Positions 18,985 through 28,200 of a DNA stretch of 64,000 bases are shown here, in pieces. Positions within the stretch are counted from its first letter, which is position 1. Each line of letters begins with the position of its first letter. Below the pieces are notes generated by a model. The model worked only from the letters and a program-made list of their open reading frames with translations, searched no databases and was not told the DNA's origin. This DNA is from Rhizobium sp. Root1212. Its GTDB lineage: Bacteria; Pseudomonadota; Alphaproteobacteria; Rhizobiales; Rhizobiaceae. Location: positions 62,001 through 126,000 of the forward strand of contig NZ_LMDA01000025.1 in NCBI RefSeq assembly GCF_001424985.1, written 5' to 3'. Position numbers and translations under genes: made by a program.

Positions 18985-19590
18985 TTACGGCGCGGAGACG
19001 GTGAAAGCCTGTTCGACGCTTGCCGTCTTCTTGCTGTTGGCGTCGTTGAAGTGGAAGCGCAGGATGTAATCGCCCGCCGGCGCTCCGGTCACGTCGATGG
19101 AGAGGGTGGCATAGATTTCCTGATTGCGGAAATAGCCTGTGAAGGTGAAATTGCCGAAACCCTTCTGGCTCGCCAGCACTTCGCCCTGCTTGTTGAGAAT
19201 ATCGAAATCGACGGTGAAATGGGTCTGGATCTTGCCCTGCGTAGTGGAGGGCACCCAACTCAAGCCGATTGGCTCGACATAGGAAACCAGCGTTTCGCCC
19301 GGTTTGAAGATCGAGGTATCCTTGGTGTCGTACATGGCGTAACCGGCCGGATCGCCCTTCACGAACACGGCCTTGCCGATCGAAAATGGCAGGCCCGCGG
19401 AAAAATCGCTGACGGCGCTGCGCAGCACGTCATAGGCCCCGACCGTATCGCCTGCCGCCGCCAGGCTTTCCGCTTTTGCCGCTGCTTCTTGCAGAGGTCC
19501 GGCAGAAGCAATCGTCGGCAGAAATCCGGCAAGGGCCGCAGCGAGACAGAGCCGTTTCAGGCCCGCCCTCGGAAAATCGATCACCGCCAT
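18985..19590 (-). CDS. Exported protein of unknown function
   Basis: 201 residues with a clear signal peptide (MAVIDFPRAGLKRLCLAAA..., cleavage near ASA-GP at about residue 30). After a short helical Ala-rich start, the mature part is beta-rich (GYAMYDTKDTSIFKPGETLVSY; THFTVDFDILNKQGEVL; DYILRFHFNDANSKKTASVEQAF), resembling a carbohydrate-binding or Ig-like exported fold. The start is set by GGGAGGCGGGT directly before this ATG, not the earlier in-frame ATG at 19629. Likely co-transcribed with the HAD gene downstream. Confidence 0.7.
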   Translation of the reverse strand: MAVIDFPRAGLKRLCLAAALAGFLPTIASAGPLQEAAAKAESLAAAGDTVGAYDVLRSAVSDFSAGLPFSIGKAVFVKGDPAGYAMYDTKDTSIFKPGETLVSYVEPIGLSWVPSTTQGKIQTHFTVDFDILNKQGEVLASQKGFGNFTFTGYFRNQEIYATLSIDVTGAPAGDYILRFHFNDANSKKTASVEQAFTVSAP

Positions 19591-19676
19591 ACCCGCCTCC
19601 CAGCTTTTGTTTCCGGCGATCATCGGCATTTGCTTTTATGAGTCAAGCCGATGCAGCCGTTTCCGCAAGGGCTATA

Positions 19677-19701
19677 AAACATGAAATTGCAATTCATGTT
19701 T
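19677..19701. promoter_or_regulatory. 25-base palindrome upstream of ilvA
   Basis: Nine-base perfect arms AAACATGAA and TTCATGTTT flank ATTGCAA. It sits 75 bases before the ilvA ATG and 87 bases before the divergent exported-protein gene. Looks like a repressor operator, protein unknown. Confidence 0.5.
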
Positions 19702-19775
19702 ATAATCGAAACGGTAGCCTTGACCGTGCGGCTGTGGCATAGCCAAGCGATGCAAAAACAGGCAGGACCCACACG

Positions 19776-21023
19776 ATGAAACTCGACGTTCCGACGGCTA
19801 CCGAAGCGCTGCGCACGCTCTTCCCGCCGACCCCGCTGCAGCTCAACGAACATCTGAGCGCGCGCTACGGAGCGAGCATTTATCTCAAGCGCGAGGATCT
19901 TTCGCCGGTGCGCTCCTACAAGATCCGCGGCGCCTTCAATTTCTTCCGCAAGGCGATTGCGGCGGGCGCTGCCGACAAGACCTTCGTCTGCGCCTCCGCA
20001 GGCAATCACGCCCAAGGGTTTGCGTTCGTCTGCCGGCATTTCGGCGTTCCGGGCGTCGTCTTCATGCCGGTCACCACGCCGCAGCAGAAGATCGACAAGA
20101 CCCGCACCTTCGGCGGCGAATTCATCACCATCCGCCTCGTCGGCGATATCTTCGACCAGTGCTACAAGGCCGCCCGCGATCATGTCGAGGCAATCGGCGG
20201 CGTCATGGTGCCACCCTTCGACCATCAGGATATCATCGAGGGGCAGGCGACCGTTGCCGACGAACTCATCGAACAACTGCCCGAGGGCGTGACCCCGGAC
20301 CTCGTGATCCTGCCGGTCGGCGGCGGCGGGCTTTCGGCCGGCGTGACGACGTTTCTTGCCGACCGCCTGCCGGCGGAGGCTTTCGTCTTCTGCGAGCCGA
20401 GCGGCGCGCCGAGCCTGAAGCGCAGCCTCGAAACCGGCTCCGTCGTGACACTCGAGCAAGTCGATAATTTCGTTGATGGCGCAGCCGTCGGCCAGATCGG
20501 TGACCTCAATTTCGCGGTGCTCAGCCGCTTTTCGCCGGATCAGGTGCTACTGCTTGCGGAAAACGCGATCTGCGAGACGATCACCGACATGCTGAATGTC
20601 GAGGGTGTGGTGCTCGAGCCGGCCGGTGCGCTGTCGATCACCGCACTCGAAACGCTCGGCCGGGAGGCGTTGGAGGGCAAGACGATCGTTGCCGTCGTCT
20701 CCGGCGGCAATTTCGATTTCGACCGCCTGCCGGACGTGAAGGAGCGCGCCATGCGCCACGCCGGCCTCAAGAAATACTTCATCCTGCGCATGGCCCAGCG
20801 TCCGGGCGCCCTGAAGGATTTCCTGAGCCTGCTTGGCGAGGAAGACGATATCGCCCGCTTCGAATATCTGAAGAAATCCGCGCGCAATTTCGGCTCGATC
20901 CTGATCGGCATCGAGACCAAGCATCCGCAGAATTTCCCGGAACTGAAAGCGCGCTTCGATGCTGCCGGCCTGCGCTATCAGGACATCACCGACAATGAGA
21001 TTCTTTCCAATCTAGTAATTTAA
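19776..21023 (+). CDS. ilvA: Threonine ammonia-lyase (short, one ACT-like domain)
   Basis: 415 residues, a PLP enzyme converting threonine to 2-oxobutanoate, the first step of isoleucine synthesis. PLP Lys49 is in SYKIRGAF, the phosphate loop is SAGNHAQG, and the glycine-rich loop is LPVGGGGLSAG. After residue 325 a single ACT-like regulatory domain (YFILRMAQRPGALKDFLSL) replaces the two found in E. coli IlvA. It stands alone without other ilv genes. The upstream region holds a strong palindrome, so it may have its own regulator. Confidence 0.93.
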   Translation: MKLDVPTATEALRTLFPPTPLQLNEHLSARYGASIYLKREDLSPVRSYKIRGAFNFFRKAIAAGAADKTFVCASAGNHAQGFAFVCRHFGVPGVVFMPVTTPQQKIDKTRTFGGEFITIRLVGDIFDQCYKAARDHVEAIGGVMVPPFDHQDIIEGQATVADELIEQLPEGVTPDLVILPVGGGGLSAGVTTFLADRLPAEAFVFCEPSGAPSLKRSLETGSVVTLEQVDNFVDGAAVGQIGDLNFAVLSRFSPDQVLLLAENAICETITDMLNVEGVVLEPAGALSITALETLGREALEGKTIVAVVSGGNFDFDRLPDVKERAMRHAGLKKYFILRMAQRPGALKDFLSLLGEEDDIARFEYLKKSARNFGSILIGIETKHPQNFPELKARFDAAGLRYQDITDNEILSNLVI

Positions 21024-21033
21024 AATCAAACGC

Positions 21034-21906
21034 CTATCTATTGTTTCTAATCCATTTGATTAACTCTGCAGCAAGCCTTTGCGTGCTGCCGGGTGAAAGT
21101 GCGTCGCCGGCGGGAAGGTGGAAATCGATATCACCGATTTCGCCCGGATCGATCATCGTGACCGGTCCGCCCCAACGCCGGGCGACATCGGCGGTGCGTT
21201 TGGGATCGACCACGGTATCGCGCGGCGAGGCGATGAAGAGCGCCGGCACCGAGGCTTTCTCGAACGCAATTGCGGCAACCCGTTTCACCAGCGCGGCCAT
21301 CGGCAACAGGGCCTCGACCGGATAGCTGTTGGTCCAGTAGGCCGCATGCAGATCATTGCGTGGCTCGAAAGCGCGTTCCTTGCCGATGATCAGGCGTGCC
21401 AGCAACCTGGAAAAAGGCCCGGTCAACAGCCGTGCGGCCTTGGCCTTGATGCCAAAATTGGGCGAGAGAAAAACCACGCCCGCGACGCGCTCGGAATTCA
21501 CCGTGGGCGAGAGGATAGCGTCCGCGCAGAGCGGCGCGCCGGTAGAGGTTGCGATGACCACCATCCTTTCGCCAAGCAGTGCGCCGATTGCGAGCGCCTC
21601 GGCCATATCGGCTTGCCAGTCCGCAACGGTCGCCTCGGCCATGGCCTGGCCGCTGCGCCCGTGGCCGGCGAGGCGGGTGTAGAACAGGTTGGCGCCGAGC
21701 GCGCGGGCGACAAGATCGGGCAGGGGCCGGACCTCGCCCTTGGAGGCCGAAAACCCGTGCACGTAGACGACGCTGAGCGGCGTCTTCTCCTTGACCTCGG
21801 ACCAGATGATTTCCTTCGCGAGCCCCGGCCGGATATCCGAAAAGGCCGCCTCGCGGTCGGTAAGCCAGGTTTCGAGGTCGGATGCGTCGAGAGGGATATC
21901 CGGCAT
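21034..21906 (-). CDS. Alpha/beta hydrolase, lipase-like
   Basis: 290 residues. VVYVHGFSASKGEV carries the oxyanion loop, and FYTRLAGHGRSGQ matches lipase-like hydrolases. The nucleophile elbow reads ATSTGA (Ser121), so the first glycine of GxSxG is replaced by Ala. The acid (PRDTVVDP) and the C-terminal DIDFHLPAG loop with a His complete a triad. The start MPDIPLDA (ATG) is preferred; an upstream TTG at 21966 is possible. Convergent with ilvA, divergent from hlyU. Substrate unknown. Confidence 0.8.
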   Translation of the reverse strand: MPDIPLDASDLETWLTDREAAFSDIRPGLAKEIIWSEVKEKTPLSVVYVHGFSASKGEVRPLPDLVARALGANLFYTRLAGHGRSGQAMAEATVADWQADMAEALAIGALLGERMVVIATSTGAPLCADAILSPTVNSERVAGVVFLSPNFGIKAKAARLLTGPFSRLLARLIIGKERAFEPRNDLHAAYWTNSYPVEALLPMAALVKRVAAIAFEKASVPALFIASPRDTVVDPKRTADVARRWGGPVTMIDPGEIGDIDFHLPAGDALSPGSTQRLAAELIKWIRNNR

Positions 21907-21987
21907 GTTTCGCGTAACGGCTCCAAACGGTGGGGATCGCGCGAAGTTATGCTTTGCCGGGGGCAAACACCATGCTAGGTGTTCGCC

Positions 21988-22311
21988 ATGGCTTCGTTCT
22001 TTTCAAAATTATTCGGTCTTTCGGGCGGCTCGGAAAACAAGGCCGCCGAGGTCGGCAGCGCTCCCAAAACGGAAACCTATGCCGAATGCCTGATCAAGGC
22101 GACACCGATGCGGGAAGGTTCGCAGTTTCGTCTCGCCGGCTCGATCGAGAAGGTGGTGGGCGGTGAGACCGTGGTGCGGACCTTCATTCGCGCCGATCTC
22201 TTTACCTCCGAGCAGGATGCGATCGACGCCACGCTGCGCAAGGCGCACCAGATCATCGACCAGAACGGTCCGTCGCTGTTTTCCGATGGAACAGCGCCGC
22301 GCGCCGTCTGA
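21988..22311 (+). CDS. HlyU-family regulator
   Basis: 107 residues of the HlyU family, small proteins with a lysine/Gly-rich start (MASFFSKLFGLSGGSENK) followed by a conserved compact domain (YAECLIKATPMREGSQFRLAGSIEK; TVVRTFIRADLFTSEQDAIDATLRKAHQIID). Named after the Vibrio hemolysin activator, but the rhizobial ones have no confirmed DNA target. The GTG at 21979 would add three residues; ATG at 21988 fits the family N-terminus. Confidence 0.82.
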   Translation: MASFFSKLFGLSGGSENKAAEVGSAPKTETYAECLIKATPMREGSQFRLAGSIEKVVGGETVVRTFIRADLFTSEQDAIDATLRKAHQIIDQNGPSLFSDGTAPRAV

Positions 22312-22322
22312 CTGGATTATCC

Positions 22323-22336
22323 TAAAGAATTCTTTA
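22323..22336. promoter_or_regulatory. 14-base perfect palindrome before the second diguanylate cyclase
   Basis: TAAAGAATTCTTTA, perfect about its centre, 48 bases before the next start codon. Possible operator or chance; there is no hairpin with a T-tract. Confidence 0.3.
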
Positions 22337-22384
22337 AACTTTCGGGCTATGTTCAGGGATAAGGAATTTCTCTGAGCGCTTGCC

Positions 22385-23681
22385 ATGACCAATCTTTTTC
22401 TCCTCGTCAGCGAGGGGCTCGTTTATGCGACGGTGATGGTCGGGCTCCTGCACATGCGCCACAGGCTGGGCCTGGGCGTGTTCGTCGCGGCACTCGGCGT
22501 CCTGCATTTTATCGAAACCTATCTGGCGGCCGTGTTCTACGTGGACCTGCCGACCGGCTCGATTTCTCCCGGTTCCGTCGTGCTGTTCTCCGGCAAGCTG
22601 ATGATGATCCTGCTTCTCTACGTGAAGGAGGATGCCGCCACCGTTCGTCAGCCCATCTACGGCCTGCTCGTCGGCAATTTCCTGACGGTCATCCTCGGTT
22701 TCATCCTGCGGCAGCATGAGATGACGATGCTGCCCAGCGGCCGCAACGCCGATTTTGCCTTCATCGACGAGATGGGCGGCCTGATGGTGTGGGGCACCCT
22801 GCTGCTCTATGTCGAATCGATCCTGATGATTCTGCTTTACGAACGGCTAGGCCGCTGGCTGCGCCATTGGCCGGGCCTGCGCTTTTTCATCTGCGGCGCC
22901 ATTATCCTCACCTTCGACCAGCTCGGCTTTTATGCGGCGCTGCATGCGCTGACGGGTGCGCCGCTGCAGGTTCTCTGGAGCGGCTGGATCGCCAAGATGG
23001 CGGCGGCCGTCTTCTATGCCGTCCTGCTGGGCGCCTATCTCAACCTGTCGCGCTTTTCGCCCACGGGGCCGGATCGCCCGATCGGCGATATCTTCAACAC
23101 GCTGACCTTCCGTGAGCGCTACGAGGACCTGCTTTCCCGCTCGGGCCGCGATACGCTGACCGGCATCTATGACCGCAGCCGCTTCGAATTCATGGCGCCG
23201 CGGCTGGTCCGCAACGCCACCACCTCTGGAAACAGGATGAGCCTGATGATGATCGATGCCGATCACTTCAAGAGCATCAACGACCGTTTCGGCCATCTGG
23301 AAGGCGACCATGTGCTGAAGGCGATCGCCCATACACTATCGCAGGGCTTGCGCCAGAACGATCACCTGTTCCGCTATGGCGGCGAGGAATTCGTCGTGCT
23401 TTGCGAAGGGCTCGATGCCGGCACGGCGGCCCTGCGAGCCGACAGCATCCGCCAGCTGGTGACGGGCAGTCATGACGCCCGACCATATGCCCGTGACGAT
23501 CAGCATCGGCGTCGCCGGTGCACCGAATGACGGCGAGAGCGTCAGCGCGCTTCTGTCGGTGGCGGACGAGCGGCTTTACCGGGCCAAGAATCTTGGGCGC
23601 GACCGCGTCGTGGGTGCTGACGGCGCCGTCGTTCGTGGATCAAATCCCGACATTCGGCCGGTCGATGATTTCGCGAAGTGA
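22385..23681 (+). pseudogene. Diguanylate cyclase (GGDEF) with a +1 frameshift near its end
   Basis: The first 360 residues read cleanly: an N-terminal region of about seven hydrophobic helices, then GGDEF with DTLTGIYDRSRFEF, IDADHFKSINDRFGHL, a proper I-site RQND and FRYGGEEF. At 23464-23466 a GGG run shifts the frame: the natural reading stops at 23530, while the expected ending (MPVTISIGVA, ADERLYRAKNLGRDRV) continues in the +1 frame to 23681. Removing one G gives LVTAVMTPDHMPVTISIGVA, an intact join, so a single-base insertion is the simple explanation. The short product lacks the last strands and helix of the fold and is likely inactive; a sequencing error is equally possible. The restored 3' end would overlap the lrp gene by 42 bases. 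Confidence 0.8.
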
Positions 23682-24101
23682 GAAGCTGGAATTGATCTTC
23701 ACCACATGCGGCAGCGCCGAAAGCCAGTCGCGATGGATGCGCTCGTAGTCTTCGAGATCCTTGGCCGCGACGCGCAGGATATAGTCGTATTCGCCGGACA
23801 TCAGGTAGCAGACGAGCACGTTGGGGCAGAGCTTGACCGCGGCTTCGAACTCCGAAAGCGTCTTGGCGAATTGACCTGACAGCGAGATATGGACGATGGC
23901 GATGATGCGGTAGTCGAGCGCCTTGTGGGACAGTCGTGCGTGATAACCGCTGATGACGCCCGACCGTTCGAGGATATCGACCCGACGCGAGCAGGCCGAA
24001 GCCGAGAGCCCGACCCGCTCGGCGAGTTCCGCATTGGCAATTCGGCCGTTCTGCTGGAGAATCCTGAGGATCGCAGTATCGATCGTATCCAGGCTCGCCA
24101 T
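23640..24101 (-). CDS. Lrp/AsnC-family regulator of alanine dehydrogenase
   Basis: 153 residues. The N-terminal winged helix (LDTIDTAILRILQQNGRIANAELAERVGLSASACSRRVDILERSGVI) is followed by the AsnC ligand-binding RAM domain. Divergent from ald, so by analogy with AldR it likely activates alanine catabolism in response to alanine. GAAGGAT seven bases before the second ATG decides the start at 24101, two codons after another ATG. Confidence 0.9.
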   Translation of the reverse strand: MASLDTIDTAILRILQQNGRIANAELAERVGLSASACSRRVDILERSGVISGYHARLSHKALDYRIIAIVHISLSGQFAKTLSEFEAAVKLCPNVLVCYLMSGEYDYILRVAAKDLEDYERIHRDWLSALPHVVKINSSFSLREIIDRPNVGI

Positions 24102-24244
24102 TCGCATATCCTTCGAATTATCTGCTTAAAAACGCATTTTCATTCGAGAAATTTGCGCTTTTCTGGGCGATTTTGCAAGGACATGCAGCGCTCTTCCTGT
24201 TTCGCTAGTGCCTGATTTGTTGTCAGCCAGGAGAGGAGCGCGCC

Positions 24245-25363
<1,119 letters not shown>

Positions 25364-25372
25364 TCCTTGCGG

Positions 25373-25397
25373 GAAGGCCCGCCATTGACGGGCCTTC
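25373..25397. terminator. Intrinsic terminator after ald
   Basis: GAAGGCCCG and CGGGCCTTC form a nine-base stem with a seven-base loop between two convergent genes; T-tract weak. Confidence 0.75.
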
Positions 25398-25402
25398 TCC
25401 GT

Positions 25403-25867
25403 TTATGCCGCATCGATGCGGCACTGGTAGCAATTGTTGCGCGCCGAGCGCACATGCACATAGGCAACCTCGTCCTGCCCGAGAATTTCCGAGGCTTTCG
25501 TGGAAAGTTCCTCCATCGGCGTTACCGCGCCGGTGCCATAGACGATCCGGTCGTCGCTGCTGTAGCCGCGCAGCAGATAATCCTTGCTCGTCGTCAGGAT
25601 CGGCGGAATTTTCTCTTCTTCATAGGTGGCGCATTCCTGCGCGTGCAGAAAGATCGGGCCGGTTTCCGCATAGGGCTGCAGGGCAGGAAAGGGGCGGTAG
25701 GCGAGGATGAGATAGCCGTCCCCGGCGGCGATATTCTTCAGGCAGTGGCGGCAGGGCATGCCCTCGCCATCCGAAACATGTTGCTCGGGAGTCATGCCAT
25801 AGGCATCGGGCTCACCGCGGCGGAAACCCGCAGCAACGGTTGACGGCATCGGTGTGTAACGCAACAT
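25403..25867 (-). CDS. DUF1203 family protein
   Basis: 154 residues. Cys motifs CRHCLKN and the ending CYQCRIDAA suggest a metal or redox site shared by DUF1203 proteins; function unknown. AGAGGAGATTGCC before this ATG fixes the start over an earlier in-frame one. Same strand as the acetyltransferase gene 75 bases upstream. Confidence 0.8.
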   Translation of the reverse strand: MLRYTPMPSTVAAGFRRGEPDAYGMTPEQHVSDGEGMPCRHCLKNIAAGDGYLILAYRPFPALQPYAETGPIFLHAQECATYEEEKIPPILTTSKDYLLRGYSSDDRIVYGTGAVTPMEELSTKASEILGQDEVAYVHVRSARNNCYQCRIDAA

Positions 25868-25942
25868 GGCAATCTCCTCTGGAATGATGGGAGGAGATTG
25901 CATCCTGCGCTTTCGCAGCGACACCCGAAACTTGCGCCGCGA

Positions 25943-26509
25943 TCAGAAGCGGTCGCTCAATGCCGCCAGTTCGGCCTCGCTCAGCGGCAGGAGCGTCGTG
26001 TCCCGCGTCGAGACCGGCGAGAAACCGAAGCGCTGGTAAAGCTGCAAGGCGCGCGGATGATCGAGATCGTTGGTGGAGACGCGAACAGTCTTCGGATTCG
26101 AACTCCAGGCGGCGTAGAGGGCCTGCAGCAGGAACCATTTGCCGAGCCCGAGCCCCAGAGCGTGTTCGAACAGGCCGAAATGGCTGAGTTCGACCAGATC
26201 GTCATCGACCTTCAGCAGTTCGAAGAAGCCCGCAGGCGCGCCGTTGACATAGAGCACGGACACCGAATTGCGGGGCTCGTGCAGAACGGCGGCAAGCGCT
26301 TCGTCATCCATCCGCAGCCGCTCGACCCAATGCCAGCGCCGCCCGACCTGCAGATAGAGGAAACGATAGAAGGCCGGCGGAATGCCCGGCACGCGCATGA
26401 TCGCCGTCTGGATATTGACCGGCACCGGCAGGCTCTGCTTCGGCGGCGCGGTCATCTCCAGCTCGGTGATGTGAATCGCGATCGGCTGGGCGGCTTTCGG
26501 GTTTGCCAT
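25943..26509 (-). CDS. GNAT-family N-acetyltransferase
   Basis: 188 residues. LSHFGLFEHALGLGLGKWFLLQA corresponds to the beta4-alpha3 acetyl-CoA loop (the glycine-rich GLGLGK), followed by VRVSTNDLDHPRALQLYQRFGF, the usual GNAT end. The acceptor is unknown. The gene begins four bases after the sseA stop, so the two are one operon, pointing to a role near sulfur metabolism (inference). Confidence 0.85.
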   Translation of the reverse strand: MANPKAAQPIAIHITELEMTAPPKQSLPVPVNIQTAIMRVPGIPPAFYRFLYLQVGRRWHWVERLRMDDEALAAVLHEPRNSVSVLYVNGAPAGFFELLKVDDDLVELSHFGLFEHALGLGLGKWFLLQALYAAWSSNPKTVRVSTNDLDHPRALQLYQRFGFSPVSTRDTTLLPLSEAELAALSDRF

Positions 26510-26512
26510 CGC

Positions 26513-27361
26513 TCAGGCCTTGCCGGTGGCGACGGCCGTATCCGGCCGGCTGCCCCATTCCGACCAGGAGCCGTCATAAAGCGAGTTGTTCTCGTGGCCG
26601 AGGGATTGCAGCGACAGCATGATGATCGCCGCGGTAACGCCGGAACCGCAGGTCGTGACCACAGGCTTGTCGAGGTCTATGCCTGCATCGGTGATGATCG
26701 TGCGAAGCTCATCCAAAGGTTTCAGCCGACCGTTTTGCGAAAACACGCCCGAGGGCAGGTTTTTCGCGCCCGGCATATGGCCGGAGCGCATGCCCGGACG
26801 CGGCTCGGCTTCGTCGCCGGTAAAGCGGCCGGGGCCGCGGGCATCGGCGATCTGCTTTGCGCCGCCGGCCACGATATCCTTCATCGCATCGAAGGAGGTG
26901 ACCGCAGCCGCATCGAAGCTGGCGTTGAAAACGGCCGGCACAGGCGAGGGGACTTCGCTCGAAAGCGGCCGCCCTTCCGCCTTCCAGCCATCGAGGCCGC
27001 CATTCAGCACAAAGACGTTCTTCGCGCCGAAGGTCCGCAGCAGCCACCAGACACGCGGAGCGCTGAAGATTCCCGGACCGTCATAAACGACGATCGTATC
27101 GCCATCGGCAATGCCGAGTTCGCCCATGGCGGCAGAAAAGGCCCCCGGTGAAGGAATGGTGTGTGGCAGGCCACTCGTCAGGTCGGCAATCTTATCCTGA
27201 TCGTAGAAGACGGCGCCCGGAATATGGCCGGCGCTGTATTCCGCCTTGGGGTCCCGATTCTGGGCCGGCAGATACCAGGAGGCATCGACGATGCGCAGCG
27301 TGGGGTCGCCGAGGCGGGCTTGCAACCAGTCGGCGTCGACGATGAAACGGCTCTGTGTCAT
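26513..27361 (-). CDS. sseA: 3-mercaptopyruvate sulfurtransferase
   Basis: 282 residues, two rhodanese domains. The first is inactive (structural), the second carries the catalytic Cys238 in VTTCGSGVTA, the CGSGV(T/S) loop typical of mercaptopyruvate rather than thiosulfate transfer. It moves sulfur from mercaptopyruvate to acceptors, linked to cysteine breakdown. A palindrome (27375-27397) overlaps its leader just before AAAGGAGGAAAAC. Followed by the GNAT gene. Confidence 0.93.
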   Translation of the reverse strand: MTQSRFIVDADWLQARLGDPTLRIVDASWYLPAQNRDPKAEYSAGHIPGAVFYDQDKIADLTSGLPHTIPSPGAFSAAMGELGIADGDTIVVYDGPGIFSAPRVWWLLRTFGAKNVFVLNGGLDGWKAEGRPLSSEVPSPVPAVFNASFDAAAVTSFDAMKDIVAGGAKQIADARGPGRFTGDEAEPRPGMRSGHMPGAKNLPSGVFSQNGRLKPLDELRTIITDAGIDLDKPVVTTCGSGVTAAIIMLSLQSLGHENNSLYDGSWSEWGSRPDTAVATGKA

Positions 27362-27374
27362 GTTTTCCTCCTTT

Positions 27375-27397
27375 GGAGTATGTTTGGTACATACTCC
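27375..27397. promoter_or_regulatory. Palindrome in the sseA leader
   Basis: GGAGTATGT and ACATACTCC are nine-base perfect arms around TTGGT; on the sseA strand the Shine-Dalgarno follows at once. Could be a repressor operator or a leader hairpin. Confidence 0.45.
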
Positions 27398-27459
27398 GGA
27401 TTATTTTGTTTTGGTTTGTCTTTGCGGGAAAACCGGGTTCGGCTTTTCCCCGACAAACT

Positions 27460-28197
27460 CTATGGAGCAGCCGTTTCCGGCGCTCCGAACCTGATTCTGA
27501 AGCGGCGGTTTTCCTTGCCCTTCTTTTCGATGCGGGCGATGTGGATCTGGCCGACTTCCTGGGTTTCCGAGACATGGGTGCCGCCGCAGGGCTGGCTGTC
27601 GATCGCCGCATCCTCGCCGATGCAGACGAGGCTGACGCGGCCGAGCCCCATGGGTGGACGAACATTCTTCGACTTGACGATGCCGGGATTGGCGGCAAGC
27701 TCTTCGTCGGTAATCCACTGCAGATAGACCGGGTGATTTTCCTCGACGATCTTCATCAGCTGCGCGGTGACGGCATCGCGGTCGATGGTCTCGCTCATGT
27801 CGAAATCGACTCGGCTTTCGTCCTCGCCAACGGCAGCGCCGGTGATGGGATACTGGCAGACGACCGAGAGCAGATGGCAGGCGGTATGCATCCGCATCAG
27901 CCGATAGCGGCGCTGCCAGTCGATGTGGATCACCAGCTTTTCACCAACCAGCGGCACGGGCTGGTCCTCCGCCGGCACATGAATGATCACATCCTTGGTA
28001 TCGCCATGGCGTGTGACGGCGATATCGATGCGGTCGCCGTCATGGCGCTCGAAAAAGCCGGTATCCCCCGGCTGGCCGCCGGAGGTGGCATAAAAACAGG
28101 TCTGGTCGAGGATAATTCCGCCATCCTCCCTGATTTCCGTGACGGTTGCTTCGGCTGTTGAAAGATAGAAGTCGTCGCGGAACAGGGGCAGGGTCAT
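27460..28197 (-). CDS. Alanyl-tRNA editing protein AlaX
   Basis: 245 residues, a free-standing editing domain homologous to the AlaRS second half. Zinc motifs are intact: HTACH (His104, His108) and CGGTH (Cys204, His208). It hydrolyses misacylated Ser-tRNA-Ala, or Gly-tRNA-Ala. It starts three bases after the cysK stop, so translation is coupled; sseA follows 98 bases on. Confidence 0.9.
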   Translation of the reverse strand: MTLPLFRDDFYLSTAEATVTEIREDGGIILDQTCFYATSGGQPGDTGFFERHDGDRIDIAVTRHGDTKDVIIHVPAEDQPVPLVGEKLVIHIDWQRRYRLMRMHTACHLLSVVCQYPITGAAVGEDESRVDFDMSETIDRDAVTAQLMKIVEENHPVYLQWITDEELAANPGIVKSKNVRPPMGLGRVSLVCIGEDAAIDSQPCGGTHVSETQEVGQIHIARIEKKGKENRRFRIRFGAPETAAP

Positions 28198-28200
28198 GGC

